Assembly (NCBI GenBank): GCA_944324435.1
Contig: CALUWH010000019.1
Coordinates: 1 to 40,962 of the forward strand
Direction: 5' to 3'
DNA: 40,962 bases
From: Candidatus Gastranaerophilales bacterium
GTDB lineage: Bacteria > Cyanobacteriota > Vampirovibrionia > Gastranaerophilales > Gastranaerophilaceae
Below the pieces are notes generated by a model. It did not search any database, was not told where the DNA came from, and saw only the letters and a list, made by a program, of their open reading frames with translations. Both the position numbers and the translations under genes were made by a program. Positions within the stretch are counted from its first letter, which is position 1. Every line of letters begins with the position of its first letter. This document shows positions 22,673-29,709 of the stretch, piece by piece.

Positions 22673-24376
22673 CTATCTCACTTTTATTTTATCCGCGATT
22701 TTTTTACATCTGATTTTTTCAATCTCTTCCATAACTTTTTCAACCGGCACTTCCCATGCTCCGGCAGTCGGAGCCTGAAATGGCTTAATACTCTTATACC
22801 AGCCGATATCATCACCTTCCACTTTAAACCAGCGCCATTCAACGATTCTGTTAAACAGCCCGAAAGTCTTAACGCCTAAAGCACCTGCAAGGTTCATAAC
22901 ACCGTTATCGGTTGTAACCATAAGATCCATATTTTTCATGGCACAAGCTGTATCTTCCCAGTTTTTGAAAGTTCCGCCAAGCCGTATTAACTGTGTATCC
23001 TCAGGAATCCTATCCATCTGACGGCTCAAATCATCAACCTGAAAACTGTACACCTCAACATCCGGAAGGCGCATAAGCGGATATAAGTATTCAAGCGGAA
23101 TATCTCTGTCTGTTTCCTTACTCGCAAGCGTACCTTCAAACGCTATTCCGATTTTTAATTTTTCATTGTTATTTACGTATTTTTTGCCGTAAGCAGTAAC
23201 TTTAGCTTTCGGAACTTTTAAGTATCCCTGAGCCTTAGGAATCGTATCCGGTTTTGTCTCGCACACAATCGGTAAATCCATCATCGGGAGATAGTAATCA
23301 TAATTTATTTGAGGAATCTGATCTTCCGAATAAATATCAACCCCGAGTTTTGAATCCTCAAAAAGTGATATCAGCGGTTTTTGTACTACAAGAGAAACTT
23401 TTGCACAAAGCTTCTTTAATTCATCAAGAAATCTGACAAACATTATTGAGTCACCAAAACCCTGTTCAAAATGGACAAGTATATGCTTATTTTTAATATC
23501 TACCTTGATATTCCATCTCTTCTTTTTGTTCGTAAAGATAGCAGGGAATGAAACATTCTTCAAATCCTCCTTCTGGAATCTGTGCTGGAGGAATTTAAAA
23601 CCTTCCGCAAAGCGCTTGTGTCTTACAAGATAAGCGCCGTAAGCGTGCAGGTCAGAATGTGTAGGATTAAGATACATAAGCTTTTGATAAAATTCATCTG
23701 CCTTCTGTATTTCGTCAAATTTGCCGTAAACATAAGCCAAATTCTTAACAACAATCCTGTTGTTAGGAGCAAGTTCAAACGCCTTTGTAAGATACTCTAT
23801 CTGTTTATCCTTGAACTTATCCTGATAACTTGTTGAATATAAATGTCCGAGCATATTGTAAATAGAGAAGTTATTTTTATTTTTCTCCAGAGCTTTTTCG
23901 TAATACTCAATGGCCTTCTTGTTATCCTTGATATCAGTGTAAGTTAAATCTGCAAGATATACGTAAACATCTTCTTTATCAGGAGAAATTTCTTCAAATC
24001 TTTTAAGAAATTTGATTGCCAAGTCTGCGTTTCCTATAGCCTTCATACAAAGCCCGATATTTTTGTATATGTTAATCGGAAATCCCGAAAACTTCATTAT
24101 ATCGCGATAAATCTCAATTGCTTCAATATATTTTTTCTCAGCAGCCATCTTTCTTGCGTAAGAAGTTGCGTAATTCATATATTGATTAGTAACAGAAAAC
24201 TTTTCGTTTTGTTCATATATATTCGGTATAACTTCCCGATAAATCTCCAAGCCGCGTTCAAAATCATTATTTTTGCAATAATATTCCGCAAGCGCAATAT
24301 CCATTGAATTGATTAAATCTTTAGAATTATCAATCGGAATCTCTTTTTTTACAACCAGTCGTTTAGAAACTTGCAT
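22673..24376 (-). CDS. TPR protein with GT-B (family 9-like) glycosyltransferase domain
   Basis: A 567-residue cytoplasmic protein. Residues about 20-250 hold at least six tetratricopeptide repeats (for example DVYVYLADLTYTDIKDNKKA and NNFSIYNMLGHLYS). Residues about 290-567 look like the GT-B fold of heptosyltransferase/family 9 and TPR-linked relatives. They have the donor-side glycine motif FEQGFGDSIMFVRFL near 305 and the C-terminal TTDNGVMNLAGALGVKTFGLF near 505. It probably glycosylates a protein or envelope component recruited by the TPRs. It has no signal peptide or membrane helix. GGAGA precedes the ATG, and an extended -10 promoter lies 26 nt upstream. It lies downstream of the lpt operon but apparently as its own unit. 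Confidence 0.82.
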   Translation of the reverse strand: MQVSKRLVVKKEIPIDNSKDLINSMDIALAEYYCKNNDFERGLEIYREVIPNIYEQNEKFSVTNQYMNYATSYARKMAAEKKYIEAIEIYRDIMKFSGFPINIYKNIGLCMKAIGNADLAIKFLKRFEEISPDKEDVYVYLADLTYTDIKDNKKAIEYYEKALEKNKNNFSIYNMLGHLYSTSYQDKFKDKQIEYLTKAFELAPNNRIVVKNLAYVYGKFDEIQKADEFYQKLMYLNPTHSDLHAYGAYLVRHKRFAEGFKFLQHRFQKEDLKNVSFPAIFTNKKKRWNIKVDIKNKHILVHFEQGFGDSIMFVRFLDELKKLCAKVSLVVQKPLISLFEDSKLGVDIYSEDQIPQINYDYYLPMMDLPIVCETKPDTIPKAQGYLKVPKAKVTAYGKKYVNNNEKLKIGIAFEGTLASKETDRDIPLEYLYPLMRLPDVEVYSFQVDDLSRQMDRIPEDTQLIRLGGTFKNWEDTACAMKNMDLMVTTDNGVMNLAGALGVKTFGLFNRIVEWRWFKVEGDDIGWYKSIKPFQAPTAGAWEVPVEKVMEEIEKIRCKKIADKIKVR

Positions 24377-24401
24377 GCTATTTCTCCATTATCATAAAAA
24401 A

Positions 24402-24410
24402 ATAATACCA
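24402..24410 (-). promoter_or_regulatory. Extended -10 promoter of the TPR-glycosyltransferase gene
   Basis: On the minus strand TGGTATTAT (TG-n-hexamer) lies 26 nt before the ATG at 24376. A TTG-containing -35 candidate is about 20 nt farther up, longer than ideal, as often tolerated by extended -10 promoters. Confidence 0.5.
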
Positions 24411-24495
24411 TACAGCGGCTGATTTTTGAACAAATTAAGAAAAAAATGGACCAAATAGAGTAATAATCTACAAAAATTATAATTATCAAAAGGAA

Positions 24496-24518
24496 AGTCT
24501 TGCAGTGTGTGCAAGACT
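24496..24518 (-). terminator. Hairpin after the lpt-TPR operon
   Basis: AGTCTTGCA and TGCAAGACT form a perfect 9-bp stem with loop GTGTG. On the minus strand it is followed by TTTCCTTTT. It lies about 115 nt past the stop of the TPR gene and before the glycosyltransferase promoter, so it probably separates the two units. Confidence 0.55.
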
Positions 24519-24633
24519 CAAAAATATACATTTACCCCACTATCTTTATATCATATTGTACAAAGATTGTCAAGTATTTATACTGATTCACCCTATACTA
24601 GACATAGCAAAATTTAAATAAGCCGCATATAAT

Positions 24634-25401
24634 TTACAGTTTTGCTTTTATCCGCTCTATAAGCTTGCTTATACTGTCTTTTTCTTCATCCGGAATATCA
24701 AAATTTGCATACTCTTCAAAGTATTCAATAGCGTCTTCATAGTCATTTCTTGCAAGAAAAAGAATTCCAACTTTTTTATACGCAAGAGTAAATTTGTCAT
24801 TAACAGCAATTGCTTTCAAGTAATTTGAAATAGCTTTATCAATTTCGTTATTAGCTTCATAAGCTTGGGCAAGTGCATAATACAAAAGCTCGTTGTTATC
24901 CTTATATTCAATAACGTTTTCAAAATTAGAAATTGCACTCTCATAGTCGCCAAGCTCAAAGCAAACGTGTCCTAGGTCATAATAAGCATCGTAATTTTCA
25001 GGCTCACCGTCAAGCACTCTTTCAAGCTCGACAATCGCATCTTCCCATCTCTGGTCTTCTATATAAACTCTTGCAAGCAAATGTGCAATTGCAAGATTGT
25101 CCGGAAGCTCATAGCTTCCTCGCTGTAATGTTCCGAGAGCTGACGACAAATCTCCGGTTTTATAGTATAAATCAGAAAGATTTATATATGCCTGCGCAAG
25201 CTCCGGGTCAAGCTCAATAGCTTTGGTGTAATAATTAACAGCCTGTTCATAATCCCCCACGCAGGAATAAGCAACACCCATATTGTTATAAACATCCGCA
25301 TTGTCAGGCTCGGTCTCTAACACGGAGCTGAATGCGTCAATTGCTTCTTTATATTTGCGTTCCTTAAATAACGCCATTGCTTTATCTATTTTTTCAGACA
25401 T
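24634..25401 (-). CDS. Tetratricopeptide repeat protein
   Basis: A 255-residue protein made almost entirely of about seven TPRs, for example ADVYNNMGVAYSCVGDYEQA, QAYINLSDLYYKTGDLSSA and NYDAYYDLGHVCFELGDYES. It has no signal peptide or membrane helix, so it is a cytoplasmic scaffold. It is the third gene of an operon with lptC and lptA; its ATG overlaps the lptA stop by one base (TAATG), implying coupled translation. Association with lipopolysaccharide transport may mean it helps assemble or regulate the envelope machinery, but TPRs alone do not say how. Confidence 0.88.
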   Translation of the reverse strand: MSEKIDKAMALFKERKYKEAIDAFSSVLETEPDNADVYNNMGVAYSCVGDYEQAVNYYTKAIELDPELAQAYINLSDLYYKTGDLSSALGTLQRGSYELPDNLAIAHLLARVYIEDQRWEDAIVELERVLDGEPENYDAYYDLGHVCFELGDYESAISNFENVIEYKDNNELLYYALAQAYEANNEIDKAISNYLKAIAVNDKFTLAYKKVGILFLARNDYEDAIEYFEEYANFDIPDEEKDSISKLIERIKAKL

Positions 25402-26357
25402 TATAAATCCTCTTCATCTTTAGAATCTATATTATGTATAATTGTTCTAACGTTTCCTTCTGCAACAAAATCCTTAGGATTCATTGTCATTTTAATTTTG
25501 TCAGCAATAATATCCTTGTCCTGCTGAACAATCTTTGAACGTCCCACAAAATAAACTTCGTTTGGTTTTCCGGTTTCTGCATCAGGGAATACGGAAACTT
25601 TCGGCCCCTGTGCATAATAATCATCGTACCAGATTTTTACATGTCCGCTTCCTATGTATGAGTTCTGTTTTTTATGGTACTGCTGATAATCTGAGTGAAT
25701 CGTTAATTTTTTGCCGTCGTCAGAGATTGCAACAGTTTTTGTATTTCCAGAAACACTCATCTCCTCAGTTATCGGGTTGTATACAAAATGATGCCCCTCT
25801 GATTCATTTTGTTCCTGCTTAACTTTTGCATTTCCGATAAGGTCAATTTTCTTCAGGCCGCCTTTTTCATCAGCGATAATTACAGCTTTATCAGAGAATG
25901 TATCAATGTCTTTGTATTTTATTGTAACAGAACCTGTTGCAACCATTACGCTGCTTTTTGTATCGTATTCCTGAACATCCGCGTTGATTACAACAATAGG
26001 AGTGTCACCTTCTGTTATGATAGATTGAGACTCGCCTTCGGCTCTTACGATTTTATTAATCAATGATACTTGAAGTATATTCGCCTTAACTTCTCTTTTT
26101 TTATTTTCATTTACCTCGTAAGCATAAGGTTTATCATAGAAAGTTGCGGTATCAAGCTTGTTATTACGCCTGATTGTTACATCAGCTCTGTCGCTTTCTA
26201 CAGTAAGGTTATCCAGTTTAACCTTTACTCCGCCGTCAAGCTTAATTTTTCTTTCTTTATCAGAGAAAGTTTGCGTCTTGGAGTCTATAACTAAGTCTGC
26301 TGAGAAAACTGCAAGGCTTGATAATATTAACAAAGAAATTATTAAAAACTTTTTCAT
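25401..26357 (-). CDS. lptA: LptA/OstA-like periplasmic LPS transport protein
   Basis: A 318-residue secreted protein with signal peptide MKKFLIISLLILSSLAVFS. It is followed by repeated beta-jelly-roll OstA units, with repeating patterns such as LVIDSKTQTFSDKERKIKLD, KLDNLTVESDRADVTI, SVMVATGSVTIKYKDIDTFS and SYIGSGHVKIWYDDYYAQGP. It is longer than the single-domain LptA of E. coli (about 185 residues), so it has an extra OstA unit. It would bridge the inner and outer membranes for LPS or a similar glycolipid. Position after lptC with a TAATG overlap confirms the operon. This is one of the main signs that the organism is diderm. Confidence 0.85.
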   Translation of the reverse strand: MKKFLIISLLILSSLAVFSADLVIDSKTQTFSDKERKIKLDGGVKVKLDNLTVESDRADVTIRRNNKLDTATFYDKPYAYEVNENKKREVKANILQVSLINKIVRAEGESQSIITEGDTPIVVINADVQEYDTKSSVMVATGSVTIKYKDIDTFSDKAVIIADEKGGLKKIDLIGNAKVKQEQNESEGHHFVYNPITEEMSVSGNTKTVAISDDGKKLTIHSDYQQYHKKQNSYIGSGHVKIWYDDYYAQGPKVSVFPDAETGKPNEVYFVGRSKIVQQDKDIIADKIKMTMNPKDFVAEGNVRTIIHNIDSKDEEDL

Positions 26358-26962
26358 TACTTCTCCTTACCGTAGATTTTTGTTTGAGTTTTACCAATAA
26401 TTTTAAACTTTTCGTAATCAGCGCCTATTATGCCTTTTTGCGCTGTCGCAATCATTTCGTTATTCTTCTTGATTAGAACATTCCCTTCTGCAACGGTTTC
26501 TTTGTCCGAACCTGACCAGATTAGCTTATCCGTATTCAAAGATGTGTTGTCTTTTAATACAATATACGTATTTTCGTAAAGAGTTATGACGCCCGTTTTT
26601 TCATCATAAGTCCCCTTTGACGACTGAAAACTCATTGCAACTTCATTATCTTTATAAAAATTACCTATAACGTTATGCAGAGTTGCAATACTGTGGTCGT
26701 TGCTATAGTGCCCTGTTTCGCCATATATCTCAAAATACTTATTTCCGTCTTTCGTTTCGGTAATAATAATCCCGACTGCATCAACCCTCTGCTCATCCTG
26801 ATTTCCCTTTACCTGTGCACGATTAAAATTGGCAGTAATGAGACCTGCTGATATAAAAGCCCACGCCATAACAAAAATAACGGCAAAAATCGCAATAAAA
26901 TATGTCCGCTTTTTCTTATCCAGATTTTTAAATCTCTCATAAAACTTTTTAAGAGTTTCCAT
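26357..26962 (-). CDS. lptC: LptC-like inner-membrane LPS export protein
   Basis: A 201-residue bitopic protein: short cytoplasmic N-terminus, one transmembrane helix (about 19-42, RTYFIAIFAVIFVMAWAFIS) and a periplasmic OstA-like domain with VDAVGIIITETKDGNKYFEI, LWEG-like turns and TETVAEGNV-type strands (here KETVAEGNVLIKKNNEM). It docks LptB2FG to LptA. It is the first gene of a three-gene operon lptC-lptA-TPR with TAATG junctions. Length matches LptC (about 190). lptB, lptF and lptG are not in the window. Confidence 0.83.
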   Translation of the reverse strand: METLKKFYERFKNLDKKKRTYFIAIFAVIFVMAWAFISAGLITANFNRAQVKGNQDEQRVDAVGIIITETKDGNKYFEIYGETGHYSNDHSIATLHNVIGNFYKDNEVAMSFQSSKGTYDEKTGVITLYENTYIVLKDNTSLNTDKLIWSGSDKETVAEGNVLIKKNNEMIATAQKGIIGADYEKFKIIGKTQTKIYGKEK

Positions 26963-27023
26963 AAAGACATTTTATCACAGCAAAATGTGTATATCAATCA
27001 GATTAACTAGTTGAAAATATAGG

Positions 27024-27317
27024 TTAGTAGCCTGATATTTTTACGATATCATTTACAGTGTTGTATTGAGCTCCTAACCCATTAAACCAGTTGCAGCTTT
27101 GTAACCCCGATTCTGCTCCCATACGCCGTAAATGAAAGGCATATTTGTAGGACATAAAAAAACTTTCATTGAGCGCCCTATTAATAAGTTCCTGATTCTT
27201 ACAGCGTATAAATGTACGCCGTTCTCCATCAGGATACATTCCGGCCGCTGCTGTAATAATTTGACTATCATTAAATTTACTACAATAATCAGGTTTTAGT
27301 AAATATTGATTTACCAA
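27024..27317 (-). pseudogene. Short frame lacking a proper start, possible gene remnant
   Basis: A 97-codon frame from TTG at 27317, with the frame open four or more codons further up but no ATG. The composition is protein-like, with no repeats and a balanced mix including Trp and Cys (GERRTFIRCKNQELINRALN, then AFHLRRMGAESGLQSCNWFN). No ribosome site precedes it, and its first codons lie inside a 19-bp hairpin. The family is not recognised. It may be the 3' fragment of a larger lost gene. Confidence 0.35.
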
Positions 27318-27327
27318 AACCTGATTA
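27286..27327. repeat. Long inverted repeat, 19-bp arms
   Basis: Arms begin TAATCAGGTTTTAGTAAAT (27286-27304) and are complementary, with one mismatch, to 27309-27327, leaving a 4-nt loop ATTG. It lacks a T-run on either side, so it is not a textbook terminator. Confidence 0.85.
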
Positions 27328-27383
27328 AATTTCTTCTTAACTTATAAACTTCTTTTTATCTGTTCAATCCCTTAAAACAAACT

Positions 27384-27640
27384 ATGTAGAAAAATATGTT
27401 CAAAACTTTAAAGTTTTGAACATTTATCTACATAAAAAAAAGAAAATCTTGAAAATTACAAAAAATTTGTAGAAATATGTTCAAAACTCAGAAGTTATTG
27501 ACAATCTTTTTACATAGTTTTCTACATGAAAAACCGTTAGTTTTAAAGAGTTTTAACCGGTTTTCTACATTTTGACAGAGCTTATTACTATTATTATTAA
27601 TTATTATTATATTTAAATAATAATAATAGTATTATTATGT
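27384..27640. other. Candidate replication origin (DnaA-box-like cluster plus AT-rich tract)
   Basis: Five 9-mers close to the DnaA-box consensus TTATCCACA lie within 186 nt: TTTTCTACA at 27385-27393 (minus), TTATCTACA at 27424-27432, ATTTCTACA at 27468-27476 (minus), and TTTTCTACA at 27518-27526 and 27561-27569. Two are followed by a shared ATGTTCAAAACT block, giving a direct repeat (27385-27407 and 27468-27488). A tract made only of A/T trinucleotides (27581-27640, with 13-nt inverted arms TACTATTATTATT/AATAATAATAGTA) follows, as an unwinding element would. Flanking genes run outwards. No dnaA or dnaN is nearby, and every box differs from the consensus at the sixth base, so a plasmid-type iteron origin or a repressor array remain alternatives. 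Confidence 0.35.
27396..27423. repeat. Perfect 28-bp palindrome
   Basis: ATGTTCAAAACTTT is followed immediately by its exact reverse complement. It is flanked on both sides by the DnaA-box-like 9-mers at 27385 and 27424, which point in opposite directions, so the symmetry extends imperfectly to about 50 bp. Confidence 0.95.
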
Positions 27641-27735
27641 TTGTTCAATAAAACTTTTATGAAACATTACTAAATAATAATTCTACCAAAAGGTTATAAG
27701 AAATGTAACGATTTTGTAAGAATATTAAATGTTTT

Positions 27736-27744
27736 TGATACAAT
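27736..27744 (+). promoter_or_regulatory. Extended -10 promoter of the AGCS transporter gene
   Basis: TGATACAAT (TG-n-TACAAT), with TTGTAA at 27714-27719 as a possible -35 (19-bp spacer). The leader would be about 45 nt and includes TAAGGA before the ATG at 27795. Confidence 0.5.
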
Positions 27745-27794
27745 AAATTTAATATGAGAGATTGTACGTTAGTCGAAAATTAAGGAAAAGATTT

Positions 27795-29300
27795 ATGACA
27801 AGATTTTTTATGATGTTATTTACCATGTTTTTAACACTGCAGTCAGCTCAGGCAATGAGTGTTGATGCTTTTATGGATAAGCATGTTGCTCCAATATCTG
27901 ATGCTGTTGCAAGATTAATCTTTTTCCCTGTCAAATTATGCGGTTATGATGTTCCGATTATTATTTTCTGGATATTAATCGCAGGATTTTTCTTTACTAT
28001 TTATTATAAAGGAATTTCTGTTTGGGGATTTAAACACGCAATTGATGTTATCAGAAAACCGGCAGAAAAAAGTGCTGACGGATGCGGTGAGGTTTCATCT
28101 TTTCAAGCACTTGCAACAGCCTTATCCGGTACTATCGGTATAGGAAGTATAGCCGGCGTTGCAATCTCTATTTCCATAGGAGGCCCCGGTGCTGCATTCT
28201 GGATTTTTGCAGGTGCACTTCTTGGTATGTCTATTAAGTTTGTTGAAGCTACACTTGCAGTTAAATACAGAAGAGTTAACCTTGACGGCTCTATTTCAGG
28301 AGGCCCCATGCACTATATTGCGCACGGGCTTACAAGAAGAAAAATGCGCTGGTTAGGGCAACCGCTTTCTGTTGTATACGCTATACTCTGTATCGGAGGC
28401 GGTATAACAGGCGGTAATATGATTCAGATTAACCAAACAGCACATCAAATGGTATTCATTACCGGCGGCGAACACAGCTTTTTGCAAGGATTTACCTGGG
28501 TTGTTGGACTTATTGTCGCTATCCTTATCGGTATGGTTATTGTTGGCGGTATTAAGAGCATAGCTAAAGTTACAACTATTCTTACTCCGACAATGTGTAT
28601 TATGTACATTGTCTCTGGATTAATCGTTATATTTGCAAATTTTGTTAATATTCCGCACGCTATTATGCTTATTTTAAAAGAAGCGTTCCAACCGACTGCT
28701 GTTGCAGGAGGTATCTTCGGAACAATTATTATTGGTTTGAGACGTTCCGTTCAATGTAACGAAGCCGGAACAGGTGCTGCTGCAATTGTTTATGCTACAG
28801 CTCAGACTAAGGAGCCTGTTTCTCAAGGGTTTGTTGCACTTATTGAAACTTTCTTAACCGGTGTTCTCTGCTTATTTACATCTTTTGCAATTATATTTTC
28901 CGGCGTGCTTGACCAGTACGAGGTCGGAAAAATCTCCGGCATAGAGCTTGCCTCAAATGCTTTTCAGTCTGTAATTCCTTTCTTCCCGATTATATTATCC
29001 GCAATCGCAATTATGTTTGCGCTTTCAACTTTAATCTCCTGGGCGTATTACGGACAGAAGGCTTGGACATTCTTATTTGGCGAAGGCAAAAAACGCGTAC
29101 TTGCGTTTAACTTGATTTACTGTATGTTCATTATCGTAGGTTCTGCAATGAACGTTAAATCTGTTATTGATATTACAGACGCGATGATGATTGCACTGTG
29201 TGTTCCGAATATCATTGTTCTTTATATTCTCGCACCGGAAATCAAGAAGGATTTGAAGGCTTATCTCGAAAAACATAAAATGAACTTTATGCGGTTTTAG
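27795..29300 (+). CDS. Sodium:alanine/glycine symporter (AGCS family)
   Basis: A 501-residue membrane protein importing alanine or glycine with Na+. Signatures include FQALATALSGTIGIGSIAGV near the start, GGPGAAFWIFAGALLGMSIK, SGGPMHYI, the conserved GLRRSVQCNEAGTGAAAIVY in the second half and STLISWAYYGQKAWTFLFGE near the end. About eleven hydrophobic helices are visible. The frame is open from a TTG at 27762, but the ATG at 27795 has TAAGGA about 8 nt upstream and starts directly before a signal-like helix, so it is preferred. Length is slightly above the family mean because of an N-terminal leader. A strong terminator follows the stop. Confidence 0.95.
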   Translation: MTRFFMMLFTMFLTLQSAQAMSVDAFMDKHVAPISDAVARLIFFPVKLCGYDVPIIIFWILIAGFFFTIYYKGISVWGFKHAIDVIRKPAEKSADGCGEVSSFQALATALSGTIGIGSIAGVAISISIGGPGAAFWIFAGALLGMSIKFVEATLAVKYRRVNLDGSISGGPMHYIAHGLTRRKMRWLGQPLSVVYAILCIGGGITGGNMIQINQTAHQMVFITGGEHSFLQGFTWVVGLIVAILIGMVIVGGIKSIAKVTTILTPTMCIMYIVSGLIVIFANFVNIPHAIMLILKEAFQPTAVAGGIFGTIIIGLRRSVQCNEAGTGAAAIVYATAQTKEPVSQGFVALIETFLTGVLCLFTSFAIIFSGVLDQYEVGKISGIELASNAFQSVIPFFPIILSAIAIMFALSTLISWAYYGQKAWTFLFGEGKKRVLAFNLIYCMFIIVGSAMNVKSVIDITDAMMIALCVPNIIVLYILAPEIKKDLKAYLEKHKMNFMRF

Positions 29301-29320
29301 AGATAGTTGAAAATTTGGAG

Positions 29321-29355
29321 AAAAAACAATGTATTTTCCGATACATTGTTTTTTT
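29321..29355 (+). terminator. Rho-independent terminator of the AGCS gene
   Basis: AAAAAACAATGTAT and ATACATTGTTTTTT form a 14-bp stem around TTTCCG. The T-run merges with the 3' arm. It lies about 20 nt after the stop codon. Confidence 0.88.
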
Positions 29356-29363
29356 CTGCATTT

Positions 29364-29372
29364 TGGTATAAG
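29364..29372 (+). promoter_or_regulatory. Extended -10 element before the structured region
   Basis: TGGTATAAG (TG-n-TATAAG) lies directly after the AGCS terminator. Transcription would start near 29379, some 14 nt before the closing stem of the candidate RNA. No clear -35. Confidence 0.4.
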
Positions 29373-29392
29373 ATTTAATAGAACATTGAAAA

Positions 29393-29671
29393 AAGAATAC
29401 AGGCTAAAGATTTTGACAGCGCATTTTAACTATCAAAGAAAGGAGGTTTTTATGACACTCCCTCTTGATAGGTCTAATTAAGGCGGACTTGGTGTTATAA
29501 GACTATCTTGTGATTATAAGCTTAAAGCCGTCCTTATGTCTACGTGTGTAGCACTGTTAGTTGAAATCAGTGCAGAAGAACTACTACTTATTATAGTAAT
29601 AGTCCTTCTTAACCAAGTCCTTTAATTAGGGCGCAGGTTTGGGTGCTAGCACCACCCTTGCCTGTATTCTT
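29393..29671 (+). ncRNA. Candidate structured RNA of about 280 nt
   Basis: A gene-free stretch with its own promoter-like element and unusually dense pairing. The closing stem AAGAATACAGGC (29393-29404) is fully complementary to GCCTGTATTCTT (29660-29671). A second long-range stem pairs CTAATTAA (29474-29481) with TTAATTAG (29622-29629), continued by GGACTTGGT (29485-29493) with ACCAAGTCC (29612-29620). Local hairpins are CTATCAA/TTGATAG (29430-29471), CTAC/GTAG (29540-29551), GCACTG/CAGTGC (29551-29573) and GGTGC/GCACC (29642-29653). A U-rich TTATTTT follows. It does not show the RNase P, SRP or tmRNA signatures I know. An enlarged 6S-like RNA, a new RNA class or the leader of the downstream gene are possible. 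Confidence 0.5.
29452..29481 (+). CDS. Nine-codon ORF with sequestered ribosome site
   Basis: ATG at 29452 preceded by AAAGGAGG 5 nt upstream, one of the strongest ribosome sites in the window, encoding MTLPLDRSN then TAA. The site lies in a hairpin (29430-29471) in which GGAG (29442-29445) can pair with CTCC (29458-29461), so initiation should depend on opening the structure. The stop overlaps the 5' strand of the long-range stem. It could be a leader peptide, a tag-like ORF in a dual-function RNA, or chance. Confidence 0.35.
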   Translation: MTLPLDRSN

Positions 29672-29709
29672 ATTTTAACGTATTTTGAATAAAATTCAAG
29701 TGGTGAAAT

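Larger units (their letters stand above)
26963..27794. other. Largely non-coding region between lptC and the AGCS gene
   Basis: About 830 nt. It holds a doubtful minus-strand frame (27024-27317), a long near-perfect hairpin (27286-27327), a cluster of repeated TNTTCTACA-type 9-mers with a 28-bp palindrome (27384-27570), a TTA/AAT-rich tract (27581-27640) and the AGCS promoter (27736-27744). The genes on each side point away from it. Confidence 0.7.

Noticed and set aside
24349..24531. 60-codon minus-strand frame between the TPR and glycosyltransferase genes
   Set aside because: It overlaps a hairpin and the promoter of the glycosyltransferase gene and has low-complexity hydrophobic content; non-coding.
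27384..27640. CRISPR array
   Set aside because: The repeats are only 9-23 nt, irregularly spaced and in both orientations; there are no spacers of uniform length and no cas genes.
29393..29671. tmRNA, RNase P RNA or SRP RNA
   Set aside because: There is no tRNA-like CCA end, no P4-type conserved core and no GGTGCTG...GAAGCAG SRP signature; left as an unassigned structured RNA.
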